From NCBI RefSeq assembly GCF_002102155.1, contig NZ_LQOU01000009.1, forward strand, positions 124,001-188,000: DNA of 64,000 bases, written 5' to 3'. Each line of letters starts with the position of its first letter. The stretch's first letter is position 1. Positions 36,283 to 44,681 of this stretch are shown piece after piece. The notes beneath the pieces were generated by a model. It saw only the letters and a list, made by a program, of their open reading frames with translations. It had not been told where the DNA came from and searched no databases. The position numbers were made by a program, and so were the translations under genes. The DNA comes from Mycobacterium europaeum. Lineage in GTDB: Bacteria; Actinomycetota; Actinomycetes; Mycobacteriales; Mycobacteriaceae.

Positions 36283-37506
36283 ATGACCAAAGTTATGTCG
36301 GGCTTCCGGGTCCTGGAACTTGCGCAATTCACCTTCGTCCCGGCGGCGGGTGCCATCCTGGCCGATTGGGGCGCCGACGTCATCAAGGTCGAACACCCGT
36401 TGCGCGGCGACACCCAGCGCGGCTTCGTCAACATGGGCGGCATCCAGGTCGACCCCGAGCGGCACCCGCTGATGGAGCATCCCAACCGGGGCAAGCGCAG
36501 CGTCGGCGTCGACGTCTCCACCCCGGGCGGCCAGGAAGTGATCTACGAACTGGCCAAGACCGCCGACGTCTTCCTCACCAATTACATGCCGGCACAACGG
36601 CAGAAACACAAGTTCGACGTGGAACACATTCGCGCGGTGAACCCGAACATCGTCTACGCACGCGGCTCGGCATACGGCGACAAGGGCGCCGAGCGCGACA
36701 CGGGCGGCTATGACGGGACGGCGTTCTGGACGCGCAGCGGCATCGGGTACGCGCTGACGCCCGAGGAGCTGGGCGGCGCACTGGGACAAGGCATCCCCGC
36801 GTTCGGTGACTCCATCGGCGGCATGTTCATCGCGGGTGGGATCTCGGCCGCGTTGCTGCATCGCGAGCGCACCGGCGAAGCCCTCGAGCTCGACGTGTCG
36901 TTGTTGAGCACGGCCTGGTGGGCGGCCGGGGCGAGCGTGACCCAGGGCATGGAGACCGGCGAAGTCATGCGCACGCCCATGCCGGGTTCGGCAGCGTCGG
37001 TGAATCCCTTCATGGGCAACTACGAAACCTCCGACGGCGGCACCATCAACCTGTGCATCATCAGCCCGACCGGCTTGATCCGCGACACGTTCGAGCACCT
37101 CGGCATCCCCGAGGCGGCCGACGATCCCCGCTTCTCCGACGTGCTCCCGTTGATCCAGAATGCCGACGCGGCTGCCCAATTGATCGCAAAGGCCTTCGCG
37201 GCCAAGCCCTTCGACTATTGGCGGCAACACCTGAAGACGATGAGGGGTCAGTGGGCGCCGTTCCAAAGCCTGCTCGACCTGATCGACGACGAACAGGCCC
37301 TCGCCAACGACATGATCAGCGAGGTCGAACTCGCCGGCGGCGGGAAGCCTTTCCGGGTCGTGCGCGGCCCGGTGCAGTTCAACCACGAGCCCCTGGTGAC
37401 CACGCGAGCGCCCCAGGCCTCCGAACACACGGAAATCGTGCTGATGGAACTGGGCATGGATTGGGACCGCATCGAGGAACTGAAGGACTCGGGAGCCATT
37501 GCGTGA
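36283..37506 (+). CDS. CaiB/BaiF family (class III) CoA transferase
   Basis: This 407-residue family III CoA transferase begins with GFRVLELAQFTFVPAAGAILADWGADVIKVE, the characteristic N-terminal nucleotide-like fold. The catalytic aspartate is the one in DTGGYDGTAFW. It transfers CoA between acids, so could activate the P450 product without ATP. The stop overlaps the start of the thiolase-like gene (GTGA). Confidence 0.9.
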   Translation: MTKVMSGFRVLELAQFTFVPAAGAILADWGADVIKVEHPLRGDTQRGFVNMGGIQVDPERHPLMEHPNRGKRSVGVDVSTPGGQEVIYELAKTADVFLTNYMPAQRQKHKFDVEHIRAVNPNIVYARGSAYGDKGAERDTGGYDGTAFWTRSGIGYALTPEELGGALGQGIPAFGDSIGGMFIAGGISAALLHRERTGEALELDVSLLSTAWWAAGASVTQGMETGEVMRTPMPGSAASVNPFMGNYETSDGGTINLCIISPTGLIRDTFEHLGIPEAADDPRFSDVLPLIQNADAAAQLIAKAFAAKPFDYWRQHLKTMRGQWAPFQSLLDLIDDEQALANDMISEVELAGGGKPFRVVRGPVQFNHEPLVTTRAPQASEHTEIVLMELGMDWDRIEELKDSGAIA

Positions 37507-38648
37507 ATGACGTGGCGATCATCGGCGTCGGCCTGCACCCGTTCGGTCGTTTCGAGGGCAAGTCCGCCATGGCGATGGCCGCGGACGCCATCCAACTCGC
37601 GATCGCCGACGCGGGCATCGAATGGCGAGACATCCAGGCCGCCACCGGCGGCAGCTGGACGGTGGCCAATCCCGACGCCATCGTCGCGATGGTCGGGCTG
37701 TCCGGCATCCCGTTCACCAACGTGTTCAACGCCTGCGCGACCGCGGCCAGTGCCGCCAAGGCCTGCGCCGACGGTATCCGGTTGGGCGACTACGACTTCG
37801 GGATCGCCATCGGCCTGGACAAGCACCCGCGCGGCGCCTTCACCGAGGACCCGGCGCTGGTGGGGATGCCGCGCTGGTATGCCGAGAACGGGCAGTACCT
37901 GACGACCAAGTTCTTCGGGATGAAGGCCAACCGGTACCTACACGATCACGGCATCTCCCACCGAACGCTGGCCAGGGTGGCCGCCAAGAACTTTCGCAAT
38001 GGCGCGATGAATCCCAATGCCTTCCGCCGCAAGCCGATGTCCGAAGACGACATCCTAAATTCAGCGATGCTGAATTACCCGCTCACGCAGTACATGTTCT
38101 GCGCGCCCGACGAGGGGGCCGCCGCGGTGGTGATGTGCCGGGCGGACATCGCACACCGCTACACCCGCACGCCGATCTTCTTGCGGGCGGTCGAAGTGCG
38201 CACCCGCCGGTATGGCGCCTACGAGGTCAACACGACGTTCGCGCCGGTCGACGAAGACCTCTCCCCGACCGTGTACGCCTCCCGCGCCGCGTTCGAGAAG
38301 GCGGGTGTGACGCCGCAGGACGTCGACGTCATCCAGCTGCAGGACACCGACGCCGGCGCGGAGATCATCCACATGGCCGAGTGCGGGTTCTGCACCGACG
38401 GCGAGCAGGAAAAGCTGCTCGCCGACGGTGCCACCGAAATAAGCGGTTCCATGCCGATCAACACCGACGGCGGGCTCATCGCGAACGGCGAGCCGATCGG
38501 GGCGTCGGGTCTGCGGCAGATCCACGAACTGGTGCGCCAACTTCGCGGTGAGGCCGGCGATCGCCAGGTGGCCGCTGAGCCGCGCGTCGGGTTCGCCCAA
38601 CTCTACGGGGCGCCGGGCACGGCCGCGGCGACCATCCTGACGACCTGA
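37503..38648 (+). CDS. thiolase/lipid-transfer (SCP-x type) homologue with altered active site
   Basis: This 381-residue thiolase-fold protein starts with GTG, overlapping the previous stop. The nucleophile cysteine is present (FNACATAAS). The GHP histidine motif reads NGEPIGASG (Glu for His), and the C-terminal cysteine motif CxG is replaced by QLYGAPG. This pattern suits the lipid-transfer-protein group (Ltp-like, some of which are retro-aldolases in steroid side-chain removal) more than a true thiolase. The partner DUF35 protein needed by Ltp2-type aldolases is not adjacent. It is the last gene of the P450-CoA transferase operon. Confidence 0.82.
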   Translation: MNDVAIIGVGLHPFGRFEGKSAMAMAADAIQLAIADAGIEWRDIQAATGGSWTVANPDAIVAMVGLSGIPFTNVFNACATAASAAKACADGIRLGDYDFGIAIGLDKHPRGAFTEDPALVGMPRWYAENGQYLTTKFFGMKANRYLHDHGISHRTLARVAAKNFRNGAMNPNAFRRKPMSEDDILNSAMLNYPLTQYMFCAPDEGAAAVVMCRADIAHRYTRTPIFLRAVEVRTRRYGAYEVNTTFAPVDEDLSPTVYASRAAFEKAGVTPQDVDVIQLQDTDAGAEIIHMAECGFCTDGEQEKLLADGATEISGSMPINTDGGLIANGEPIGASGLRQIHELVRQLRGEAGDRQVAAEPRVGFAQLYGAPGTAAATILTT

Positions 38649-38685
38649 GCGCAGCCGATCAGCACCGGTGGGGCGGCCCGCGGCC

Positions 38686-38817
38686 CTACCTGCCGGCGCT
38701 CTGGCCGCAGGTGCATCGTTGATCGCTGGGCACGCGTTTCATCACGCTGTCGGCGTGTGCGCCACACCCCGCCCAGGTGACCTTTCCGCAGCGCCGGCAG
38801 CGCACGGCGTAACACAT
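38686..38817 (-). CDS. 43-residue zinc-ribbon protein
   Basis: This small protein begins MCYAVRCRRCGKVTWAGCG and contains C-x2-C (residues 7 and 10), C18 with a nearby histidine (H21), and a C-terminal C-x-C (35 and 37), plus C2. A GGGAGC ribosome site precedes the ATG. The paired cysteines and the GKxTWAGCGxH pattern match a small actinobacterial family of cysteine-rich proteins of unknown function. It is encoded 38 bases downstream of the thioredoxin gene on the same strand, so a link to thiol redox or zinc handling is plausible. Confidence 0.75.
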   Translation of the reverse strand: MCYAVRCRRCGKVTWAGCGAHADSVMKRVPSDQRCTCGQSAGR

Positions 38818-38855
38818 GATTGCTCCCTACTGTCCAGGGCGAAACGATTGCGCCA

Positions 38856-39230
38856 CTATGCCTTCACAGCGGCTTTGCGCTCGGCGATCTTGGCACGGAC
38901 CTGCTCCATGTCAAGACCCTTGACCTGGTCGATCAAGTCGTCCAGCACGGCCGGTGACATCGCTCCCGGCTGGCTGTAAACGAGGATGCCGTCGCGGAAC
39001 GCCATGATCGTCGGCACCGAGCGGATGCCTACGGCCGCGGCGAGTTCGCGCTCGGCGTCGGTGTCCACCTTGGCGTACACGATATCCGGGTGGCTCTGCG
39101 AGGACCGTTCGAAGACCGGCGCGAAAGCCCGGCACGGCCCACACCAAGTGGCCCAGAAGTCAACGAGCACAATGGGGCTCGTGAGTACCGTCGATTCGAA
39201 ATCTTCGGCGGTCAGCGTCTTGACGGTCAT
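38856..39230 (-). CDS. thioredoxin
   Basis: This 124-residue thioredoxin has the redox motif W29-C-G-P-C33, a cis-proline region SVPTIMAF and a short basic C-terminal extension (VRAKIAERKAAVKA). The start MTVKTLTAEDF at 39230 is preceded by AGGAGC. It lies 55 bases downstream of an AhpD/CMD-like gene on the same strand, so the pair likely forms a thiol-peroxide or persulfide handling operon opposite a sulfide:quinone oxidoreductase-like gene. Confidence 0.93.
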   Translation of the reverse strand: MTVKTLTAEDFESTVLTSPIVLVDFWATWCGPCRAFAPVFERSSQSHPDIVYAKVDTDAERELAAAVGIRSVPTIMAFRDGILVYSQPGAMSPAVLDDLIDQVKGLDMEQVRAKIAERKAAVKA

Positions 39231-39285
39231 GGTTGCTCCTATCGGGAATTGAGGGTGAGGATTGGATCGACACGGCGGTGGCCGC

Positions 39286-39666
39286 TCATTGAGCAGGCCC
39301 AGCGGCGTCCTCCGCGATCTTGTCGGCGAATTCGCAAAATGCGCTGTATGCGCGCGCACCGTAGATCGTCGCCGGGCCACCATGCATGAGGATGGTGACG
39401 CCGATCGCCTCGGCGGCCTCTTCCTTCGATGCGCCGGCACGGGCCGCGCCCTGAGCGTGGGATGCGATGCAGCCATCACACCCGGCGACGACCCCGATCG
39501 CCACCGCGATCAGCTCCTTGAACTTTTTGTCCAAGGCGCCCGAGGTCAGTGCGCCGTTGCTCATCTCGGCGAAACCCCGGTACACGTCAGGGATCATCTT
39601 GCGCAGGGCACGGTGCTGGGGGTTGAGGTCGTCCAGCACCTGCTGGTAGTGGTTGTGTTCAGTCAT
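39286..39666 (-). CDS. carboxymuconolactone decarboxylase/AhpD-like protein
   Basis: This 126-residue all-helical CMD-domain protein has the AhpD-type redox motif C63-x2-C66-x3-H70 (GCDGCIASH), so a peroxidase/thiol-disulfide function is more likely than decarboxylation. It is transcribed leftward with thioredoxin, a natural electron donor. A -10-like TATTGT about seven bases before the ATG suggests a leaderless transcript, and a large imperfect palindrome overlaps that promoter. Confidence 0.88.
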   Translation of the reverse strand: MTEHNHYQQVLDDLNPQHRALRKMIPDVYRGFAEMSNGALTSGALDKKFKELIAVAIGVVAGCDGCIASHAQGAARAGASKEEAAEAIGVTILMHGGPATIYGARAYSAFCEFADKIAEDAAGPAQ

Positions 39667-39676
39667 GGCATGTACA

Positions 39677-39698
39677 ATACCTATACGGGTAGGGGTAT
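39677..39698. promoter_or_regulatory. 22-bp imperfect palindrome between CMD/thioredoxin and SQR-like operons
   Basis: The site starts ATACC and ends GGTAT with inner TAC..GTA arms, giving 8 of 11 paired positions around a GGG/CCC-rich centre. It overlaps the leftward promoter and precedes the rightward flavoprotein gene. The G-tract two-fold form recalls operators of CsoR/CstR-family copper or persulfide repressors; no such gene is in the window. Confidence 0.45.
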
Positions 39699-39870
39699 TC
39701 CCGCGGTCCGGCTGATTTTTCCTTCGGTGCGCATATACCTCGGCCAATAGAGTCCATCGGCCCTAGAAACGCGTCCCCGCGGCGCGCAATCTGGCCTCGG
39801 AGCGCCCGGCGTTCCCACGCGCGGTAATCGCGCCGCGCGTCGATGCCGGCGTATGGAACAGAGGAGCATC

Positions 39871-41328
39871 ATGGCACGAGTCGTCATCCTCGGCGCCGGC
39901 ATCGCCGGGCATACCGCCGCGCTACACCTTCGCCGATGGCTGGGCCGCAGTCACGAAGTCGTCGTGATTTCGCCCAATGCCGACTGGAACTGGATCCCGT
40001 CCAACATCTGGGTCGGGGTGGGCCGCATGGATCCGGCCAAGGTCCTCATCCCGCTCAGACCCATCTATCGCCGCAAGGGCATCGTATTTCATCAAGCGTT
40101 TGCCACCGCGATCCATCCGGAAGGCACCAAAGAGCAGCCGGCGCCATCGGTGGACTTCACCTACACCGACGAGGAACACGACGGTCAGAGCGGCACCATG
40201 ACGTACGACTACCTCATCAATGCCACCGGACCGCGCCTGAACTTCGCGGCCACGCCCGGGCTCGGCCCCGGCGGCCACTCATACTCGGTGTGCACCGCGG
40301 CCCACGCCGTCGAGGCGGCCGAGGCGCTCGACCGGGTCATCGCCAGGCTGAAGGCCGGCGAGAGGCAGCGCCTGGTCATCGGCGTCGGACACGGCACCTG
40401 CACCTGCGAGGGCGCGGCCTTCGAGTACGCCTTCAACGTCGAGCACACGTTGCGCGCCGCCGGCGTGCGAGACCTGGCCGAGGTCGTCTACCTCACGAAC
40501 GAGTACGAACTGGGCGACTTCGGCGTCGGTGGCATGAGCTTCGTCGATCAGGGCTTCGTGCAGTCCAGCCGGTTGTGGACGGAATCGCTGTTCCGTGAGC
40601 GCGGCGTCAAAGCCATCACCCAAGCCGGCGTCCACGAGGTGATGGACGGCAAGCTGCGCTACGAGCAACTCGACGGCAAAGAGCACGAGTTGGACTTCGA
40701 CTTCGCCATGCTCCTACCGCCGTTCAAGGGAGCCGCGCTGACGGCATACGACAAGGACGGCAACGACATCAGTTCCGTCCTGTTCGCGCCGTCAGGCTTC
40801 ATGAAGGTGGACGCGGACTACTCGGGCAAACCGTATGACGAATGGTCCGCGGCGGACTGGCCCCACACCTACGAGTCGACGGCCTATCCGAACATCTTCG
40901 CCCCGGGCATCGCGTTTGCACCCCCGCATCCCATCTCCCGGCCGCGCACGAGTCCCAACGGGACCGTCATCACGCCCAGCCCGCCGCGCACCGGCATGCC
41001 GTCGGGCATCATGGCCAAGACAGTTGCCGAGACCATCCGCGATCGAATCACCAAGGGAACGACCGCGGCTGCGCACCGCGCCTCGATGTCGACCATGGGC
41101 GCCGCATGCGTCGCCTCGGCGGGCACCGGTCTGCGGGAAGGCTCGGCCGCCGCCATGACGATGTTCCCGGTGGTACCCGATCCGGTGAAGTACCCGCAAA
41201 CGGGTCGTGACATTGCCGGCACCTCCGGTGAGCTCGGCCTGGCCGGCCACTGGATCAAGCTGCTGCTGCACTATCTCTTCATCTACAAGGCGAAAGCCCG
41301 CCCATTCTGGTGGCTGATCCCCGAGTGA
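39871..41328 (+). CDS. sulfide:quinone oxidoreductase-like flavoprotein
   Basis: This 485-residue FAD-dependent protein begins MARVVILGAGIAG (dinucleotide-binding GxGxxG) and follows the sulfide:quinone/NADH type II oxidoreductase layout. Candidate redox cysteines are C177 and C179 (HGTCTCEGA) and C413 (GAACVAS). The C-terminus HWIKLLLHYLFIYKAKARPFWWL is amphipathic and aromatic, suited to membrane attachment and quinone access. GAGGAG precedes the ATG at 39871, which is preferred over the upstream ATG at 39853. Oxidation of sulfide to persulfide at the membrane would fit the neighbouring thioredoxin and AhpD-like genes. Confidence 0.82.
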   Translation: MARVVILGAGIAGHTAALHLRRWLGRSHEVVVISPNADWNWIPSNIWVGVGRMDPAKVLIPLRPIYRRKGIVFHQAFATAIHPEGTKEQPAPSVDFTYTDEEHDGQSGTMTYDYLINATGPRLNFAATPGLGPGGHSYSVCTAAHAVEAAEALDRVIARLKAGERQRLVIGVGHGTCTCEGAAFEYAFNVEHTLRAAGVRDLAEVVYLTNEYELGDFGVGGMSFVDQGFVQSSRLWTESLFRERGVKAITQAGVHEVMDGKLRYEQLDGKEHELDFDFAMLLPPFKGAALTAYDKDGNDISSVLFAPSGFMKVDADYSGKPYDEWSAADWPHTYESTAYPNIFAPGIAFAPPHPISRPRTSPNGTVITPSPPRTGMPSGIMAKTVAETIRDRITKGTTAAAHRASMSTMGAACVASAGTGLREGSAAAMTMFPVVPDPVKYPQTGRDIAGTSGELGLAGHWIKLLLHYLFIYKAKARPFWWLIPE

Positions 41329-41339
41329 AAGGCACTTCG

Positions 41340-41513
41340 ATGGACGACGAAACATCCTACGCGGACGTGAACGCACTGACGGCCGAGCGCATCGCCGACG
41401 CACCGCTGCCGACTCCGGCAAGACTGCGGATGCGGCAGAACCTCTTCGTGCAGTTCGGGCGTTTCATCCGGATCAATCTCAAGATGCTGCGGATCATCTA
41501 CGGGCACGGCTGA
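41340..41513 (+). CDS. small hypothetical protein after SQR
   Basis: This 57-residue protein starts at ATG 41340, preceded by GAAAGGC and 11 bases after the flavoprotein stop. It is acidic at the N-terminus (MDDETSYADVNALTAERIAD) and basic-hydrophobic at the C-terminus (FVQFGRFIRINLKMLRIIYGHG), which could be an amphipathic membrane-binding helix. It is probably cotranscribed with the flavoprotein and might be an accessory subunit. I do not recognise a family. Confidence 0.65.
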   Translation: MDDETSYADVNALTAERIADAPLPTPARLRMRQNLFVQFGRFIRINLKMLRIIYGHG

Positions 41514-41520
41514 CGGCCGG

Positions 41521-41545
41521 CCGGGTTCGCCAGGCAGCGACCCGG
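41521..41545. terminator. hairpin between convergent genes
   Basis: CCGGGTTCGC pairs with GCGACCCGG (one bulged T) around a six-base loop. It lies between the convergent ends of the SQR operon (41513) and the acyl-CoA dehydrogenase operon (41556). There is no T-tract, so termination function is only likely by position. Confidence 0.4.
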
Positions 41546-41555
41546 CGGCGTCGGG

Positions 41556-42755
41556 TCAGGAGACCTTCTTGACCGGCGGCGCGTACGCGGGCTTACCGAG
41601 CCCGAGCATGTATTGGGCGATCATGTTGCGGAAGACCTCCAGCGTGCCGCCGTAGATTCCCACCAGTGGGGCGAACCGGTATGCGTATTCGGCACTACCG
41701 TCGTCTGCGGCCGCCTCGGTTCCGTACGGCAGCGCCGACGCGGCGCCTTGAATGTCCATCAGGTCCGGGGAGATGTCGCGCATCGTTTGTGCGATGGCGA
41801 CCCGGCCGAAGATGCTCGGGGTGGCCAACGCCGTCTCCAGTCGGGCAACGCAGCGGCCCAGCCGATACGCGACCGACGCGTCGTCGATGAGGCGGCGCCC
41901 GTCGCCGTCGGCCCGCGCCATGCCTGCCGCCGCCTTGTCCACCGCCTCGGACAGAAAGCCGGCCTGATGCATCATGATCGACGTGTCCTGCAGACCGTCC
42001 GGGGCGGCGGCGACGGCGCCGTGCTCGACGTTGAGCGGTTCGCGCAGCACCGTCCAGCCGCCGTTCACCTCCCCCAGCCGATACTTGTCGTCCACACGGA
42101 CCTCGCTGTAGTAGACGATATTGGTCCGATCGCCATCCACCGTGCGGATGCCCTGGATTTCGATGCCGGGCGAATCCAGCGGTACCAGGAACATGGTGAG
42201 GCTTTTGTGTTTCGGCGCATCCGGGGCGGTGTTGGTGATCAGGAAGACGTATTGGCAGTTATGGGCGCCGGTGGTGAACATCTTGGAGCCATTGATGACC
42301 CAGCTCGATCCGTCCGCCTCCCGTACCGCGCGGGTCTTGCAGGTGGCGACATCGGAGCCACCTTCGGGTTCGGTGTAGCCGAGGCACAACCGCACCTCGC
42401 CGCTGAAGACCTTCGGTAGCACTTCGTCGCGCAGTTGCGGTGACCCGAACTTGTCCACCGAACGGGCCACCATCGCGGTCGTCCCCCAGGTCACCCATGG
42501 CACGTGTGCCCGCCGCTTCTCCAGCTCCCAGATGCGGCGCCGCACCCGGGGAAAACCGCCGTCTGATTCCGGCTTCCACTCCGCCGCCAAATAACCTGCG
42601 GCGCCGAGCTTCAGGTGCAAGCTCTCGTCGAAATTGTCGCCGGTTTCCCTGTCCCGACGCCTGACCTCTTCGGTCATGTGCGTGGCCAGAAAGGTGCGCG
42701 CTTCGTTGCGGAATGCCTCGTCCGCTTGAGACAGCTCGACGCGAGAGAAATCCAT
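41556..42755 (-). CDS. acyl-CoA dehydrogenase (larger subunit of a pair)
   Basis: This 399-residue FadE-type protein has LGYTEPEGGSDVATCKTRA, GSKMFTTGAHNCQYVFL and the C-terminal GIYGGTLEVFRNMIAQYMLG segment. GGAAGGGG precedes the start MDFSRVELSQ at 42755. It is the last gene of a six-gene operon (enoyl-CoA hydratase, amidohydrolase, CoA ligase, amidohydrolase, two acyl-CoA dehydrogenases). It follows another acyl-CoA dehydrogenase gene by 14 bases; the pair probably makes a heterotetramer. Confidence 0.88.
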   Translation of the reverse strand: MDFSRVELSQADEAFRNEARTFLATHMTEEVRRRDRETGDNFDESLHLKLGAAGYLAAEWKPESDGGFPRVRRRIWELEKRRAHVPWVTWGTTAMVARSVDKFGSPQLRDEVLPKVFSGEVRLCLGYTEPEGGSDVATCKTRAVREADGSSWVINGSKMFTTGAHNCQYVFLITNTAPDAPKHKSLTMFLVPLDSPGIEIQGIRTVDGDRTNIVYYSEVRVDDKYRLGEVNGGWTVLREPLNVEHGAVAAAPDGLQDTSIMMHQAGFLSEAVDKAAAGMARADGDGRRLIDDASVAYRLGRCVARLETALATPSIFGRVAIAQTMRDISPDLMDIQGAASALPYGTEAAADDGSAEYAYRFAPLVGIYGGTLEVFRNMIAQYMLGLGKPAYAPPVKKVS

Positions 42756-42769
42756 GATGTTGCCCCTTC

Positions 42770-43828
42770 CTACGCCGGCTGCGCCGCGCTCTCGCGGGCG
42801 GCCACGATCTCGGCCACCCGCTGGGCCGTGGCCCCCGGATCGCCTCCGGCCAGTGGCCATCCTCGGGCACGCACCAGATACGCCGTCGCCGCGGCCTCGG
42901 CCGAGACCCCGAGGCCGCCTTGGATATGGACCGCCATGGTCGCCGCCCTGGCTGCCTCCTCGGCCATGAAAACGAAGGCGGAGGGCGCCAATTCGGGGCG
43001 TTCGCCGGGTTCGTTGTCCAGGAACCAGGCGGCGCGGCGAGCCAGATTGCGTCCGCCCTGAACGGTGATGGCCATATTCGCCAGCGGATGCGAGATGGCC
43101 TGCAGCGTGGAGATCGGCACGCCCAGCGTGTATCGCGTCTTGGCGAATTCGGCCGCGATGGTCATGGTCTCCTCCACCAGCCCGACCAGCGCCGCCGCGG
43201 TCAGCAGCCGCCATTCGTCCAGTGCCAGCCGGTAACTCGCCAGGGCATCGGGGCCTGAGGCGACGACCTCACGGGTGTCGGCCGCCGCCGGATCGACCCA
43301 GACCATCGGCAGGCGGCCGATGTTGTCGACCTTCGCCGGGCGGGTGGCGAAGGTGAGGCGCACGACTTCGTCGCCCTCGCGGACGACGATGTGGTCGGCG
43401 ATCGACCCCGAGGGAATCAACCGCGGGCCGCGCCCGGCGTCGATGCGCGGGTCCAGCGCGGCAAGCTGTTCGCCGTCGGCCACCCCGGCTGCGCCCTCAC
43501 CCAGCGCGCCGAGTCGCCCCAGCAGCCGCGCGGTGCAGACATGGTCGATCCACGGAACCGGCGCCAGAGACCGGCCGATCTCCTCGGCCACCAGGGTGAG
43601 GTCGACCAGGGTCGCGCCGTCACCGCCGCAGGACTCCGGCAATGCCATCGTGGTCGCGCCCATCGCACACAACCTCTCCCACAGGTTCTTGTCGAAACCC
43701 GATGGCTCTGCGGCACGCACAGTTTCGATGGAGCAGTGCGCCTTGAAGAACTGCCCGTAGGCATTCTGCAGGGCCACATGGTCGTCGGACAGGCTGTAGT
43801 CCAGTCGGCGTAGTTCGAAGCGGTCCAT
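42770..43828 (-). CDS. acyl-CoA dehydrogenase (smaller subunit of a pair)
   Basis: This 352-residue acyl-CoA dehydrogenase homologue is shorter than typical (about 380-400). The N-terminal domain (DYSLSDDHVALQNAYGQFFKAHC) and C-terminal helical domain (VHIQGGLGVSAEAAATAYLVRA) are clear. The middle TEP-type flavin-binding motif is not recognisable, and the segment there (LAALDPRIDAGRGPRLIPSG) is divergent. This fits the non-FAD-binding partner of FadE heterotetramers, encoded next to its larger subunit at 41556. The start is MDRFELRRLDY at 43828. Confidence 0.83.
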   Translation of the reverse strand: MDRFELRRLDYSLSDDHVALQNAYGQFFKAHCSIETVRAAEPSGFDKNLWERLCAMGATTMALPESCGGDGATLVDLTLVAEEIGRSLAPVPWIDHVCTARLLGRLGALGEGAAGVADGEQLAALDPRIDAGRGPRLIPSGSIADHIVVREGDEVVRLTFATRPAKVDNIGRLPMVWVDPAAADTREVVASGPDALASYRLALDEWRLLTAAALVGLVEETMTIAAEFAKTRYTLGVPISTLQAISHPLANMAITVQGGRNLARRAAWFLDNEPGERPELAPSAFVFMAEEAARAATMAVHIQGGLGVSAEAAATAYLVRARGWPLAGGDPGATAQRVAEIVAARESAAQPA

Positions 43829-43850
43829 CGTCAAGTGCTCCCGTTCTCGG

Positions 43851-44681
43851 TCAGGCGCGGTCGCCGAAGAAAAAGTCCTGCGCGTTGTTGTAAAGGTAGT
43901 TATCCAGCACGTCGGCCGGCAGATCAAGGGCACGGGCCTCGGGGATGACCCGCCGCATGGGCAGCACCGGCCAGTCGGACGCGTAGATCACCTTGTCGCG
44001 ACCGCGCGTGCGCATGTAATGCAGCAGGCTCTCCGGCAGCCGCTTGGGCGACCACGCCGACGTCATGAGGCGCAGATTCGCGTACTTCAGCAGCAAGCGG
44101 ATCGCGACGTCCCACCACGGGTCGGCGCCGTGGATCATGCACAGCCGCAGTTCGGGGAATCGGACGCACACCCGATCCAGATGCATGGGGTGCTGGACCT
44201 CGCCGGGTATGGGCGGTCCCGGGATCCCGGTGTTGATACAGAGCGGAAGGTCCAGTTCCGCGCATTTGGCGTAGAGCGGGTAGTACACGGCGTCGCTGGG
44301 CGGGTATTGGCCGTCGCCCCAAAAGCTCGGCCCCACCACGGTATACGCGACGGGCAGGTCACCTACGATCGCGGCGAGCAGGCGCAGCGACGGCACCGGG
44401 CGCAGCAGGTTGACCCCTCCCATGGCCAACGCGAACCGATCCGGTTTGGCTTCGGCGAATTTGCGCGCGGTCGTGGACGGGTTGGCGAGCGAGTCCATCA
44501 GGATCGCCTTCTGCACGCCCTGTTCGTCCATCTCGGCGAGCAACTCGGAGAGGTCGACCGGGGCGAACATCGACTCGGGGCCCTTGAAGTAGTCGTCCCT
44601 GACTTTGAGCATCCACGTCGGCTGAGATTCGGCCTCCCCGAAGTGGACGTTCACCAGGCAGTCAATCGCTTTGGTGTTCAT
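43851..44681 (-). CDS. amidohydrolase family protein lacking the HxH motif
   Basis: This 276-residue member of the amidohydrolase-2 family is clearly shorter than its paralogues here (348-401). The N-terminus reads MNTKAIDCLVNVHFGE, so both histidines of the usual DxHxH are absent. The late metal aspartate is kept (IYASDWPVL), as is the CMIHGADPWWD segment. This matches a compact ACMSD-like group or a degenerate subunit. It overlaps the CoA ligase gene by 20 bases within a six-gene operon that also carries a full-length amidohydrolase. Confidence 0.8.
   Translation of the reverse strand: MNTKAIDCLVNVHFGEAESQPTWMLKVRDDYFKGPESMFAPVDLSELLAEMDEQGVQKAILMDSLANPSTTARKFAEAKPDRFALAMGGVNLLRPVPSLRLLAAIVGDLPVAYTVVGPSFWGDGQYPPSDAVYYPLYAKCAELDLPLCINTGIPGPPIPGEVQHPMHLDRVCVRFPELRLCMIHGADPWWDVAIRLLLKYANLRLMTSAWSPKRLPESLLHYMRTRGRDKVIYASDWPVLPMRRVIPEARALDLPADVLDNYLYNNAQDFFFGDRA

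Noticed and set aside
36283-37506. Possible formyl-CoA transferase (oxalate pathway)
   Set aside because: There is no oxalyl-CoA decarboxylase nearby and the operon is P450/thiolase-like; only the general family III assignment is supported.
39693-39698. GGGTAT as a SigF -10 for the SQR-like gene
   Set aside because: No GTTT lies 15-17 bases upstream; the hexamer is better explained as one arm of the 22-bp palindrome.
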